DNA of 64,000 nucleotides, taken from the NCBI GenBank assembly GCA_037367405.1, contig JAZKJV010008274.1, positions 62,001-126,000 of the forward strand, in the 5' to 3' direction. A model generated the notes under the pieces. That model was not told where the DNA came from and ran no database searches. It was given only the letters and a program-made list of their open reading frames with translations. Position 1 is the stretch's first letter, and each line of letters opens with the position of its first letter. Made by a program: the position numbers and the translations under genes. Shown piece by piece: positions 10,016 through 20,239 of the stretch. The stretch is from Ottelia alismoides. Taxonomy: Eukaryota > Streptophyta > Magnoliopsida > Alismatales > Hydrocharitaceae.

Positions 10016-11760
10016 ATGATTGATTGCTTTCGAGGACCTGAGATTTTATGCCAGCATTCCCATGACCTACATTTATCTAGCTTGCATTACTCCCCGAGGA
10101 CTATCTGCGGGAGAATGCGACAATTTCTACGACTATGGTTTCATCCGCTGCTTGGGTCACCATTGTGCTGGGACCCGGAACCGAGTCAGATGATATGCTT
10201 GCTTAGCCTCCCCCTTCTAATTGTGTACCCAACCTTTGGCTAAATGACTGATCGCTCCCCTTGATGGTCCTCGCAAAGACGAGCCTTGATATTACATTTA
10301 TTCACTGCCTAGTTCATAGCTCTCCGAGGGGTATCTGCGAGAAGCTATGACACATTATAGCTATGATGGTCTCCTCTGCTAGTAGGCTGTCTGCCGCCTA
10401 CCATGCCCATATTCTCTGTGGATCCGTCTGATGGATACGACTCCTTTGAGACTTCTCTCTCCTTGAGGACCCTCGCAAGGATGAGATGTACTCTGATTAT
10501 TCACTATGTAGCTCACATCACTTCCCGAGGACTATCTGCGGAAGGATGTGACACTGTCTTTACGATCGGCTTCACTCACTTCTGGTGCCACCATTTGTTG
10601 GGGCACATTGCCGATTCGTTGGATATGGTCTCTCTCTTTCTGATTATGCGCCCGATCTGTTGGGGCATGAGACCGACTCGATCAGACTCCTTTGAGTCCG
10701 CTCTCCTTGACGGTCCTCGTAAGGATGAGCTCATTTCTGATTATTCCTTGACTAGCTCGTAGCTCCCCGAGGGTTATTTGCGGGAGACTACGATATATTT
10801 CCTATCTAATTGGTCTTCTGTTGGTAGCCGATTTGTCGACTATTGAGACCACTATGTGGGTCCGTCTGATGGACCCGGCTCCTTCGAGCCCTTCTCTCTC
10901 CTTGACAACCCTCGCAAGGTAGAGACACATTCTGACTATTCCTTGCCTAGATTGCATTACTCTCCGAGGACTATCTGCGGGAGACTGCGACACTCTCTTT
11001 ACGCTCGGTTTCTACTGTTGACTTTGTCTCCGATCTGCGGAGCACGGAATCGAGTCGTCTGATATATATGATTTTAGGTCCCATCTTGAGTTGCCTATCC
11101 GATCTGTGGATTATGGGACCCATCTGATTACACTCCTTTGAGTCTGCTCGCCTTGACAGTCCTCGCAAGGATGAGCTCCTGATATCTGCTATTTTCATAC
11201 CTACCTGGCAACACGTTCCCCGAGGGTTGTCTGCGGGGCACTGCCACATTCTTTAGACTTTCTGGTCTCTTCTACTTGTAGCCGATATATCGCCTACCGA
11301 GACCGGACCTGATGATCCGTCTGAGGGATCACTGACGCCTTTGCGTCCACTCGCCTTGACGACCCTCGCAAGGTCGAGTCTTTTTCTGATTATTCATTAA
11401 CTAGTATGTAACATTCCACGAGGGTTATCAGCGGGAGGGTACATCACCTTCTAGGTACTCGGTTTCACTTCTGGTGTCTCCTATCTGTTGGAGCACGAAG
11501 CCGAGTCTTCTGAGCTTTCTACTCGGTCTCGTTCTTATTGTGTCTCCGATCTGCGGAGCACGGAGCCGATTTTCCTGATATGTACTTGGTCCCCCCTATG
11601 ATTGTGTATCCGATCTGCGAATCATTCGACCAAGTCTTCTGGTTATGATCCGATTCCCGGCTCCTTTGAGCCTGCTCACGTTGACGACCCTCGCAGGGTT
11701 GAGCCATGTCTTGCGGTATTCGATGTTTTCTGTGATCTTCCGACCTCATGACCACCGAAT
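10016..11760 (+). repeat. Diverged tandem array, about 200-250 bp per unit, at least seven units
   Basis: Two anchors alternate through the region. The first resembles CCGAGGACTATCTGCGGGAG and occurs near 10093, 10322, 10524, 10765, 10962, 11217 and 11415. The second resembles GACCCTCGCAAGGATGAG and occurs near 10263, 10464, 10709, 10904, 11155, 11359 and 11683. Anchor spacing alternates between about 200 and 230-255 bp. Units also carry GATCTGCGGAGCACG-like words. Frames inside it (10403-10762 and others) are by-products of the repeat. Function is unknown. Confidence 0.8.
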
Positions 11761-12167
11761 ACCATGATGTCTCGTGCTCTTTACCTTTTCATATCTTATT
11801 GAGACTTTGATTGACCGGAGGACTCTGTAATGTTCCTTCTTCCTCCCGGTCTTATAGTACCGGCTCTGTTCCCTCATGCTGATCCTATGAGCCGATTGAC
11901 TGCTTCATGCTACCGATCCCCGCTTTACTCTATGATCTGTTTGTCCCCGGTAGCCGACACCCACTTGGTTGCATATCCGGGTGTCTTTTCACCTTCTGAC
12001 TGCGTCACTATTCTCATAGGGAGACGTTGGCACAAGTACGGTATTCACTTGTCTGATACCATCCTGTACTTCATCAGTCTGTTTACCGCTTGTATATATG
12101 TGTACTTTGTTCATTCTTTCTCCTGCATGTTTTGTGTGCCTCAAATCTATCGCCATATCTTTGTGAC

Positions 12168-12204
12168 TATACTTAGGACGTACTTTGTCCTAAGTATAGG
12201 GGGG
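12168..12204 (+). repeat. Hairpin-polypurine cassette 1 in element A
   Basis: TATACTTAGGAC (12168-12179) and GTCCTAAGTATA (12187-12198) form a perfect 12-bp stem with a 7-nt loop. The stem is followed at once by six Gs, so the 3' arm reads AGTATAGGGGGG, nearly the same as the true polypurine tract at 14583. Confidence 0.8.
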
Positions 12205-12256
12205 TACACATCGCGTTGTTCTTTCCTTGTTCAGTTTTGTCACTCCTGTTGTTTCC

Positions 12257-12291
12257 TATACTTAGGGATATCTCACCCTAAGTATAGGGGG
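12257..12291 (+). repeat. Hairpin-polypurine cassette 2 in element A
   Basis: TATACTTAGGG (12257-12267) pairs with CCCTAAGTATA (12276-12286), followed by five Gs. The loop differs from cassette 1 while the stem and G run are kept. Confidence 0.8.
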
Positions 12292-12341
12292 AGTGATGCG
12301 TATATTCTCCACGATCTTTTCATCAATCTGTATATATCTAT

Positions 12342-12380
12342 CTTTTCTTCTTTTCTTCTTTTCTTCTTTTCTTCTTTTCC
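12342..12380 (+). repeat. Pyrimidine microsatellite (TTTTCTTC-like, about 4 units)
   Basis: This is a short tandem run of CTTTTCTTCT-like units between cassettes 2 and 3. It has no coding meaning. Confidence 0.8.
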
Positions 12381-12435
12381 TTTTTATATTTCTTTATCTA
12401 AATAAAAGGTGTCTCCCCTTTGTGTCTGTTTCCTG

Positions 12436-12471
12436 TACTTAGGACGTACTTTGTCCTAAGTAGAGGGGGGG
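12436..12471 (+). repeat. Hairpin-polypurine cassette 3 in element A
   Basis: TACTTAGGAC (12436-12445) pairs perfectly with GTCCTAAGTA (12453-12462), followed by GAGGGGGGG. The loop GTACTTT equals that of cassette 1, so these two may be recent duplicates. Confidence 0.78.
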
Positions 12472-12536
12472 TGCACCCCTGATTTGTTCATCTGTTTATT
12501 CCCACCCTTGACCCTCCTGATTTGTGTACAGTCTGC

Positions 12537-12572
12537 TATACTTAAGATTACTAGATCCTAAGTATAGGGGGG
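12537..12572 (+). repeat. Hairpin-polypurine cassette 4 in element A
   Basis: TATACTTAAGAT (from 12537) pairs with ATCCTAAGTATA (ending 12566) apart from one position, followed by six Gs and ACGGTCAAC. The matching cassette of element C at 36851-36885 shares the upstream CTGC and downstream GACG. Confidence 0.72.
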
Positions 12573-12625
12573 ACGGTCAACTTCTATTTCCTTCATCTCT
12601 TATTCCTATATTCTTTAGACTTGTC

Positions 12626-12769
12626 TATACTCAGTATGAGTTATGTCTTCTCTTTCTCTTTTCCGATCTATGAGGACATAGCTCAAGCTAAGTATAGGGG
12701 GGTCGTATAAACTTTGTATATACTTTAGCCATAACTCGTACTTTCTTATTCTTTTAATAATATGGCTAA
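12626..12769 (+). ncRNA. Long conserved stem-loop with competing downstream partner (element A)
   Basis: The left arm 12626-12647 (TATACTCAG to TTATGTC) pairs with 12675-12696 (GACATAGCTC to AAGTATA) at 18 of 22 positions, and some of the mismatches are G-U in RNA. Six Gs follow. Downstream CATAACTCGTAC (12730-12741) can instead pair with the GTATGAGTTATG part of the left arm. TTAGCCATA (12725-12733) pairs perfectly with TATGGCTAA (12761-12769). Equivalent segments are present in elements C (36930-37069) and E (55648-55791). I call this a candidate structured RNA region; transcription is not shown. Confidence 0.5.
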
Positions 12770-12779
12770 TAAGTCTTTA

Positions 12780-13430
12780 AAATTCATAAAAAAACCCTTA
12801 ATAAAAAGATTTGATTATTCCTCAGATTCTTTTTGTATATACTGATAATAAATCAAGTTAAAAATATTTTTGTAAAATGATTTGAAAAATGGTGTGAACT
12901 ATTTGGAAAACTTTTTGTGAAGTATTTTCAAAGTATTCTTCTATTTGTGTGAAATAAAGGATTTGAAAACCTATTTGCAAATGGTTTTGAAAACATTTTG
13001 TAAAAATATTTTGAAAAATGTATATATAGTGTTTGCAAAATCTTTGCAAAATGGCTTTCAAATATTTGTAAATATTTGCAAAAATTATTTTGTACTATAG
13101 TTTTCAAAATGTTTTTTAAATAAATTTGAGGAATAAAAGCATCTTAATAAATAAAATAAAATACAATAAGAAATTATAATACATAAAATTATTTAGTAAT
13201 TGTTTATACACCTAAATAAAGCACTTTGTTAAAACCGGTAAATTCTTTCAAATTCTTTAAGTCTTGTAGAAATAAAGCGGCACACCTGTGTAAATAGTTG
13301 TACATAGTTTATTCTTTTATTTTGCAAAAAAATTCTTTGTGTAAAATTTTTCTCTTTGCTTTCAACTTTTTTTTAAAAATTGCATTATTCTTTGCATATT
13401 TGTAAATAGCATTTGCATAGCATTTATATT
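12780..13430 (+). other. AT-rich spacer with TTTGCAAAAT-like words (element A)
   Basis: This is low-complexity sequence rich in TTTGAAAA/TTTGCAAA words. A homologous spacer occurs in element C at 40790-41460. No gene is seen. Confidence 0.6.
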
Positions 13431-13434
13431 CGTT

Positions 13435-14580
13435 GATTGAGCTTGATGATTAAATTAGTCCAATAAAATCAAAGATTGGAGCTTGGTTGGACCTTACCGT
13501 ACCTAACTGCACTGGAACCTTATGGGAACTAGGTTTAAGGTACTTCAGGTCTATGCAGACTTAATTCTTTGAGAAATAAGGGCTGGGTTCAAGTTGCCTC
13601 AACTGACTAATTAGAACTTTTCGAGACACACGCACGACTCTTGTCGACCGTGACCTAACTTGGACACCTGCACCTTTCACTTGGCTCAGCTCAATTGGAG
13701 TGGTGAGGGGGATGGATTTGCCATTCTGAGACGCACACGGGTGGAAACATTCGTCCTCGTCTAGGGAGGGAAGTGCACCCCAACCTGGTCCAGTAGCCAT
13801 GAGGTCTAACGACAGGAGAGTGTCGGTTGCAATAAAGCTTCAAAAGAGGGATAGTCTTCTGGCTCAAGAGGAAAAAGTCCTTATGTAAATGATGTTGTAA
13901 ATAGTATAAAAAAAATCTCTCCAAAAAAAAGTGGACATGCTTGAAAATAAAATAAAGTGCCTGCCAGAGAATGTATATATGTTGTATAGAAAATAAGCAA
14001 GCTTGAGCATCAAAGTTATACCATGTGAGCCTACAGCTGGATGACTTGACTACACTGGTCTTGCATCCCAGGATAGGTAGCTAAACTGGCTACCGTCCAT
14101 TCTTTTCTCTACCTCCTCCTCTTGAGTTGGATGCCACTTGAACTTAGAAGGGAATACCTCGCTCCTCGAGGAAAGAGCTGTTGGATTAAGGAATCATTGG
14201 GTTGTCATTCTGGAGAAGCTAGTCTCTTTGTCATTTCAGTTGGGGAGAGCCACTATCACTTACACTATACAAGTCAGCTTCATAGTCATAAGGGTTTACG
14301 TATGACGTAGGCTAGTTCTCACCTGGCTATTGAGGGGATTTGAACCGAGTTCTATGACTCTCGAAGACTGTTGTGTTTTAAATTTGGTTCCCGACTAGGT
14401 TCCACACACATTCTCACACCAAGGTCTAACCTGAGCTCCTAACTTTGATTTTGTACAGATAAGTTTAATAATCATGATCAATTCAATCTATTCAATTTAT
14501 TCTTTATTTCTCTTTTTGTTTTCTTCTGATTCTTTATTCTTTTGTACTTATTGCATAAGTGTTTGCTAGGCACTAGAAAA
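13435..14580 (+). other. Conserved 3' noncoding domain of element A
   Basis: This 1.1-kb stretch before the polypurine tract aligns with 41510-42600 (C) and 56070-57137 (E). Shared blocks include GACTTAATTCTTTGAG, the CTCGTCTAGGGAGGGAAGTG region near 13757, GGATGACTTGACTACACTGG at 14039, CACTTGAACTTAGAAGGGAA near 14136 and CTCGCTCCTCGAGGAAAGAG near 14158, which contains the palindrome TCCTCGAGGA. Frames are broken differently in each copy, so this looks like conserved RNA or DNA, or an old protein relic. Confidence 0.65.
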
Positions 14581-14582
14581 GG

Positions 14583-14595
14583 CAAGTATAGGGGG
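14583..14595 (+). promoter_or_regulatory. Polypurine tract of element A
   Basis: CAAGTATAGGGGG lies directly before the TG of the 3' LTR. The same 13 bases sit in the same position in element C (42602-42614) and element E (57138-57150). The tract primes plus-strand DNA synthesis. Confidence 0.85.
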
Positions 14596-17500
14596 TGATG
14601 AATCTCCATTTCATCACCTTTATTCTATCATTTTGGCCTTAAAAACCCAGCAAATGCATGTAAATAGCATCAATTTGTGCATAATAGCATTCATTATTTA
14701 TGGTATTAAATGTACATAGAATAAGGTTTTTAATGCCAAAATTATAGAATAAAAAGAAGAAAAGAAAAAGGAATAAAATATTACAAATATGTTATGACCC
14801 GAACCCCGAGACCAAGGCCAGCAGGGAATTGGTCGACAAGGAATAAAGTAGGGGGAGATAAGGGCCAATTATACAATAAATACCTCAGTTATTAATCCAT
14901 TCATTTATGCATTTTGACACCTTTTCTGTATATAATTATTCATCCATCAAATAAAGAAACTTTGTACATGAAAGTGGTAGATAATAATGTAAATAAAAAT
15001 ACAAAGTTGAGTTTTTGTAAAAATGATACTTAGTGTACATTTTATACCCAGAATAAAAAGCCAAAATCTCAAATTCACAGACCCATATCTTGCAAATAAA
15101 AACTCAAAATCACCCAAAATCACCTTTAATTGTATATAGTTTTTCAAGAACTATTTAATAAAATTGGTTTCATAATTTTTGGAGTTCATCTGTGAAAGTT
15201 AGGTTTTTGGCCCCTATTGTACAATCTACCCGAATAAAATATTCAATTTATTCTTCATTCATTATTTCTATAAACTTATATTTTTCGAATTTTGTAAATA
15301 ATGTATATAATACATGTATATATTTAAATTAAAAGAAAACCAAAAAGAATTTGTAAAATAAAACAAGTCTATGAAATACATAGACAAAATACCTATGTTA
15401 TCTATATGTATATAAATAAAAAGGGATTTTATTCTTTTTTATCTATATTTTTTTAATAATGTAAATATTACATATAAGTTATTAAAAATACATATCCTAA
15501 ATAAAAACAGATAAAATACATTAAATAAATAAAGTATATATAAAATACAGGTAAAATACCTATAAGTATACCTACATACAACATACACCTATTTGTTTAA
15601 ATATGTAAATAAACTCATAAAAATTAAACAAAAATATATCTACACTCACAAAAATAAGTTATAAATTTATAAAATAAGAAAACAAAATAATAAAATAAAA
15701 TGTACAAAATAAAAATAAAATACACAAAATACATGTAAATACACGTATAAACACATTATTAAAATAAACCCATATTAAAATACATCAAAAAAATAAATAA
15801 AAATCATAAATAAATACTACATTAATTAATAAACATTTTTTTATTTTATAAGCAAAATTTAATTAATTCATTATTATGTCTAATAATTGAGTCAAGTTTG
15901 GGCTGATGTAGACCAATCAGAGGCTAGGGAATGTTGACCTCCGATCAACTCCCCCTGCGCCTCTGACTCCCGTCAGAAGCATCTTTTCCCGGAGATTCTT
16001 GCATTTTTCCCGCTCGATTCAGAGCTCCATCACCTTCGATCCCTTCACAGAATTTTCTCCCAGAAACATCATGAACCACGCCGTTCATTTGGATTGCATG
16101 TGCATAGCTTGTACCGCCACCTATTAGCTGATCAATAAGGGCACCCCCTTATGTTTTTAAATAACTCCATCTCCCTCCTCCGAGCTTTTCTGTCATTTCC
16201 CTAGCCCTAGAGCCCCAACCGTTGGCCAAGCGTGCATCCAGGTGACAGCTGGAGGTCCCTTGATGGTTGTGCAAGCTCGCAGAGGAAGGAGATGCGCCCA
16301 CGGCGGCGCTCCGGCAGTCGTCCTGCTCCCTGGAGTTTTCCAGGTATAAGAGCTGCGCATTTATGTTTCTTAGGTAGATTTTTATTCCCGCATTTCATTC
16401 CTACATTTTATTTCGCATTTAGATCGTTAGTATAGCCTAGGTTAGCTAAATCGAAGTTCGTCGGAGCGGAGCTCCGGCGACTTCTCCACCGTGCCCTCGA
16501 CTATGTTCCGACCGCCCTCTCGCGTCCATTTTCATAACCCTTCACTTCACTTCACCCCAGGCACCCTCATGCCCCCAGAACCTCCTCGGATCGGAAAATC
16601 AGATCTCCTCCTTTCGCCCTCCGTCGGAGATCACCGCCCCACTCCACCATCCTTCATTTCACCACTAATAAGTATCCCAGACCTTCGTTTTTCTTGTGCG
16701 AGTCACGTTGCAGATGCTAGGAGGCCAAAGGATCCCTGTTGGCGTCGATTTAGATTTCTTGCAGATACCTAGGAGCCTCGTCCTTCACTGACTCCGCTGG
16801 ACCGCTCCGATGAGCCTCCGGCTCTCCTGAGCCCCCCAATCGACAGAGCGAGCCCCCAGGAAGCTTTTTGGACCTTCAACAGCCCGAGGAACCGTCGGAT
16901 GTGCACACCAAGCCAGATCGAAGCTCGGGAGGCACGTGGTTCTTCCCTGTTCTTCCGAGCACCTTCAGAGCCGTCCGATCGTGGTCCCAGCCCAGATCAG
17001 AAGCCAGCCATCCGATGAAGCTCTCCTTCGACCGTCAGATCAGCCTGACTGATCTAATCTCATCCCTCCATCGGCAAAGCGTCATCGGGCGAGGAGGAGG
17101 CGACGCGTGTCAAGTGGGCGAAGCTCAACCGTAGGATCGCGCGTCTGAGGGGGTAAATTTCAGATATGTCCCCCGCCTTTTTGTATTTATATTTTAATTC
17201 TGTAAATTTACTTTCACGCTATAAATCAATTGTAATTTTTGCTGAAGGGATCCTGAAGTTTATAAAATTACAAATAGGTCTCTCCGTGCCTCACGTGCAG
17301 TCCCACGTGAGGCGCGTGATTTTTGTACTATAGCCCTGGCGCGTTTTGTAAATTGTAATTTAGTTCCAAAAATTTAAATAAATATTTATTCTGTTGATAT
17401 TTTTGCACAGAGACCCCTGTATTTATTTTATTTGCAAAAATGCCCCTGCCAGGCTGTTTAATTTATATGGCTTTTATCTATTTATTAAAAAATACCTATG

Positions 17501-18526
17501 TAGCTCCTAAAAATCCACAAAAATTAGGTTAGATGCTTCATGTAGTGTACCTTCACGCCACGTGTCCATTCTACATTTTTTGCATTTAACCTAATTATTA
17601 AAAATGAAAAAGGAGCCCCTTTTGCACTGTTTAAATTATAAAATACAAAAAAATTATAAAATGTTTTTGAGAAATTACAAAAAAATTATTTATGGTATAT
17701 TTATATATATATTTAGTCCAGAAAATGAAAAACCCTAAAAATAAGAAAAAGAAAATAATAAAAATCATAAAACTCTAAAATCCAACAAAAAACAGAAAAA
17801 TCCTATAAAAATACCAAAAATATATTTTTCTCTTTTATAATTATCTATATGTTATTATTAATGTATTAAAACTAATTTGGGTAATTTTGGGAATTATTTT
17901 ATATTTTTAAAACCCAACTAAGTTTCAGCTTATTTAATTAGTCCATACTAGGGACATTTTTTAAATTAAAAATACATAAAAATTAGAAAAATTTCAGAAA
18001 AATGATAAAAAATAAAAATAATATATATATATTATATGTACTATGTTTTGAGTATCTATATATATATCCATATTTCATATTACTTCTCTCTCTCTCCTTA
18101 TATATATCTCTTTATATATATACCTATATTTATATTATTAAAGAATAAAAAGAAAATAAAAATATTAAATATAAAAACAAAATAAAAATTATAAAAACAA
18201 AAATAAAATAATAATAATAAAAAAAAATAAAAACCCACAAAAACAATAAGAATTGGACATGATCATTGAATTGAATAATTATACAGCCAAGTTCACCACA
18301 TCACCATTCGCCTCCCAATTTTTGTTCGACCTCTACTTGTGCTTACACCTATACACACTTGCATGTAGAGTTATAATAAATTTTAACACCACATTTTTGG
18401 ATATTCATTGCATACATTTATTGTGGGTTAATTGTTGATTGATCTGGGTATTTTGGAGCGGTCGACTCAGCGACTGGATCTCTCGCCTTGTGAGACATCT
18501 AGACCCTCTTAAAAACTCATTCATCA
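14596..18526 (+). repeat. 3' LTR of element A
   Basis: It matches the 5' LTR throughout and ends TTCATCA followed by the target duplication. A candidate TATA element is at 16154-16165, AATAAA at 18375-18380 and the U5 hairpin at 18461-18474. It keeps two short segments that the 5' LTR lacks. Frames at 16491-16772 and 16868-17134 have counterparts only because the LTRs are copies. Confidence 0.92.
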
Positions 18527-18531
18527 TAGAG
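18527..18531. repeat. Target site duplication TAGAG, right of element A
   Basis: It matches 3849-3853. The sequence on either side, when read as continuous, falls into the 45-bp repeat of the chromovirus LTR, which supports the excision-free boundary. Confidence 0.88.
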
Positions 18532-20235
18532 GAAACTCTTTTCGTTTTTATTTTGAAATATGTCCCGATATTAGGGGAAACTCTACCGAAATTTTCCGAG
18601 AAATATGTCCCGATATAAGGGGAAACTCTGCCAAAATTTTCTTATAAATATCAACCCGTGTAAGGAGAAGCTCTGCTGAAATTTCAAGAGAAAATATGTT
18701 CTTGGCGTTCTTCATGTTCTTCGTGTTCTTCGACTTCTTCGTGTTCTTCGTTCGTTCTTCGCATTCTTGACTCCTTCTTAGTGTTTTTGATAAAAAAAAA
18801 TGAAATTCAATCTTTTCAGGAGCCTTAAAACGTCCTTTCTATAAATGAAACAGGATAAAGCCTTGCATACACGAGAGAGAGCTCGATTAGGTAACGAAAT
18901 CCTTCCTTTTATTGTTGGGTTTTCAAACGAGATTATTAAAATTCTTGATTTTATGTTCTGTGCTATAAAGAACCCTAATTTTGGCTATTTTTGATAAAGT
19001 CTGAGCAGTTGCTTTGTGATTCCCACTAAAATAAGGTTTATGCATCAAATCGATGCGGTGGCTTTGAAAGTTAGGGTTTAGGAGTTAAAATAGGCATAAA
19101 TACGAGTATATATGCATATGAGTAATATATATGTGAGTCTATACTAAGTATTGCTGATTATGCAAATCGAAGACTTAACGAAAGAATTACATCATGGGAA
19201 TTGATGTGGTTTGAGTTGGATTCTGAAAAGGATCATGTGTCACGTTAAGGATGACTACGAGTAGAACTACAGGTCGGGCATGCAACATGTAGGTTTGTCG
19301 GAAGGAACCCGTATTGGCGTTTCCCTACCTAGGTGGTACGTGGTTGCCCTGTTATGATAAGTGCGTACGAAATGAATGTTTTGCAATGCGTGGTACTGGG
19401 AGCCAATATCTTCGGGTTGAACGACGGAAGATGTTGTCGTGTCATGTGGAGGCACAGGTGGTTCAATAAAGGCTGGGTCACGATAATATGTATTTAAAGC
19501 CGCTAGGTTATGTGATTAAATGTTAGCCTGAGGTTTTAAGCAACCGAGTCCTCGAGGACGGTGTGCTCATTTGTTTATCGGGCTGAGGGTTTGAGACCTT
19601 GTTTAATAAAATAAAAGAAAATTGTCGGGGTAGTATTGGAGGATTGGTTGAGGCGACGTGTGGCGGCATAAGCTTACAAAGATCAACGCAATCTCCAATC
19701 CCGAAGTGTCCGCAGCTTTGTAGTCATTATAATGGTGAGGTAATTCCCTGGACTAATCCCTGACGTGGAATAGAAAGGAAATGGGCTTAAATTAATGAGA
19801 AGGAATGAAACTTTTTGTGATAACAAGTTTTGAAAAATTACCCATTTGTTTGCTTTTCCCTTCTTCGTTACTTAGCATTCACTAATTTTTATCCTATGAT
19901 TTATGGAAAACCCAACAGATATCGGTGAGCCAACGCAAGGACCTTAGTAGATATCCAGACAGCCACAGTAGCTTTACTTTTTAAGGTAGTTAGTAATCTT
20001 TTGTATATTTTCCTTTCAAGCTGATGTACATGTAAATGCTTATAGTGGGACAACGTATCATCTAAACTTTATTTTGTGAATGGAAAAGTGTTGAAATACT
20101 TTCTTCTGAATATACTTTATTTGCAGTCTGTTTCTGAATGTTAGTTGTGATTGCTGAATAAATTATTGCTGAGTAACCAGATCTGATTATGGGAGGATCC
20201 GACGGCCCAGAATTGGGGTCATGATAGGTATGACA
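18532..20235 (+). repeat. Chromovirus 3' LTR, second segment (resumes after element A)
   Basis: GAAACTCTTTTCG after the target duplication is the remainder of a repeat unit that recurs downstream, so this is the interrupted LTR continuing. Together with 2755-3853 it would make an LTR of about 2.8 kb. Contents are a 45-bp tandem repeat, a TTCTTCG-rich stretch (18700-18770) and otherwise unique sequence without genes. The right end is not fixed. The B gag reading ends somewhere in 20190-20235, so the junction is placed there. Confidence 0.55.
18556..18700 (+). repeat. 45-bp tandem repeat, about 3.3 units
   Basis: AAATATGTCCCGATAT-like starts occur at 18556, 18601, 18646 and 18691, each followed by AAGGGGAAACTCTGCC-like sequence. 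A partial earlier unit is split by element A (TTTTATAGAG before, GAAACTCT after). Confidence 0.82.
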
Positions 20236-20239
20236 GCCT

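Larger units (their letters stand above)
3854..18526 (+). mobile_element. Element A: complete non-autonomous giant LTR retrotransposon (LARD-like), 14.7 kb
   Basis: Two LTRs of about 3.9 kb flank a 6.8-kb internal region. The primer site at 7752, the polypurine tract at 14583, the 7-bp inverted termini TGATGAA/TTCATCA and the TAGAG target duplication all agree on the same boundaries. No gag, protease, RT, RNase H or integrase can be recognised in any frame. The internal region holds a diverged tandem array, hairpin cassettes and a 3' domain shared with elements C and E. This fits a large retrotransposon derivative moved by proteins supplied in trans. The LTRs differ at about ten positions in the first 260 bp by eye, so the insertion is younger than the E array. 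Confidence 0.88.

Noticed and set aside
11830..12405. 191-residue hydrophobic frame in element A, as a possible membrane or envelope-like protein
   Set aside because: It runs through two of the hairpin-polypurine cassettes and a TTTTCTTC microsatellite, and has no counterpart in C or E.
18520..18524. Ending the A 3' LTR at 18519 with TTCAT as target duplication
   Set aside because: No match exists before 3854. Ending at 18526 gives TTCATCA, the inverse of the LTR start, and a matching TAGAG duplication.
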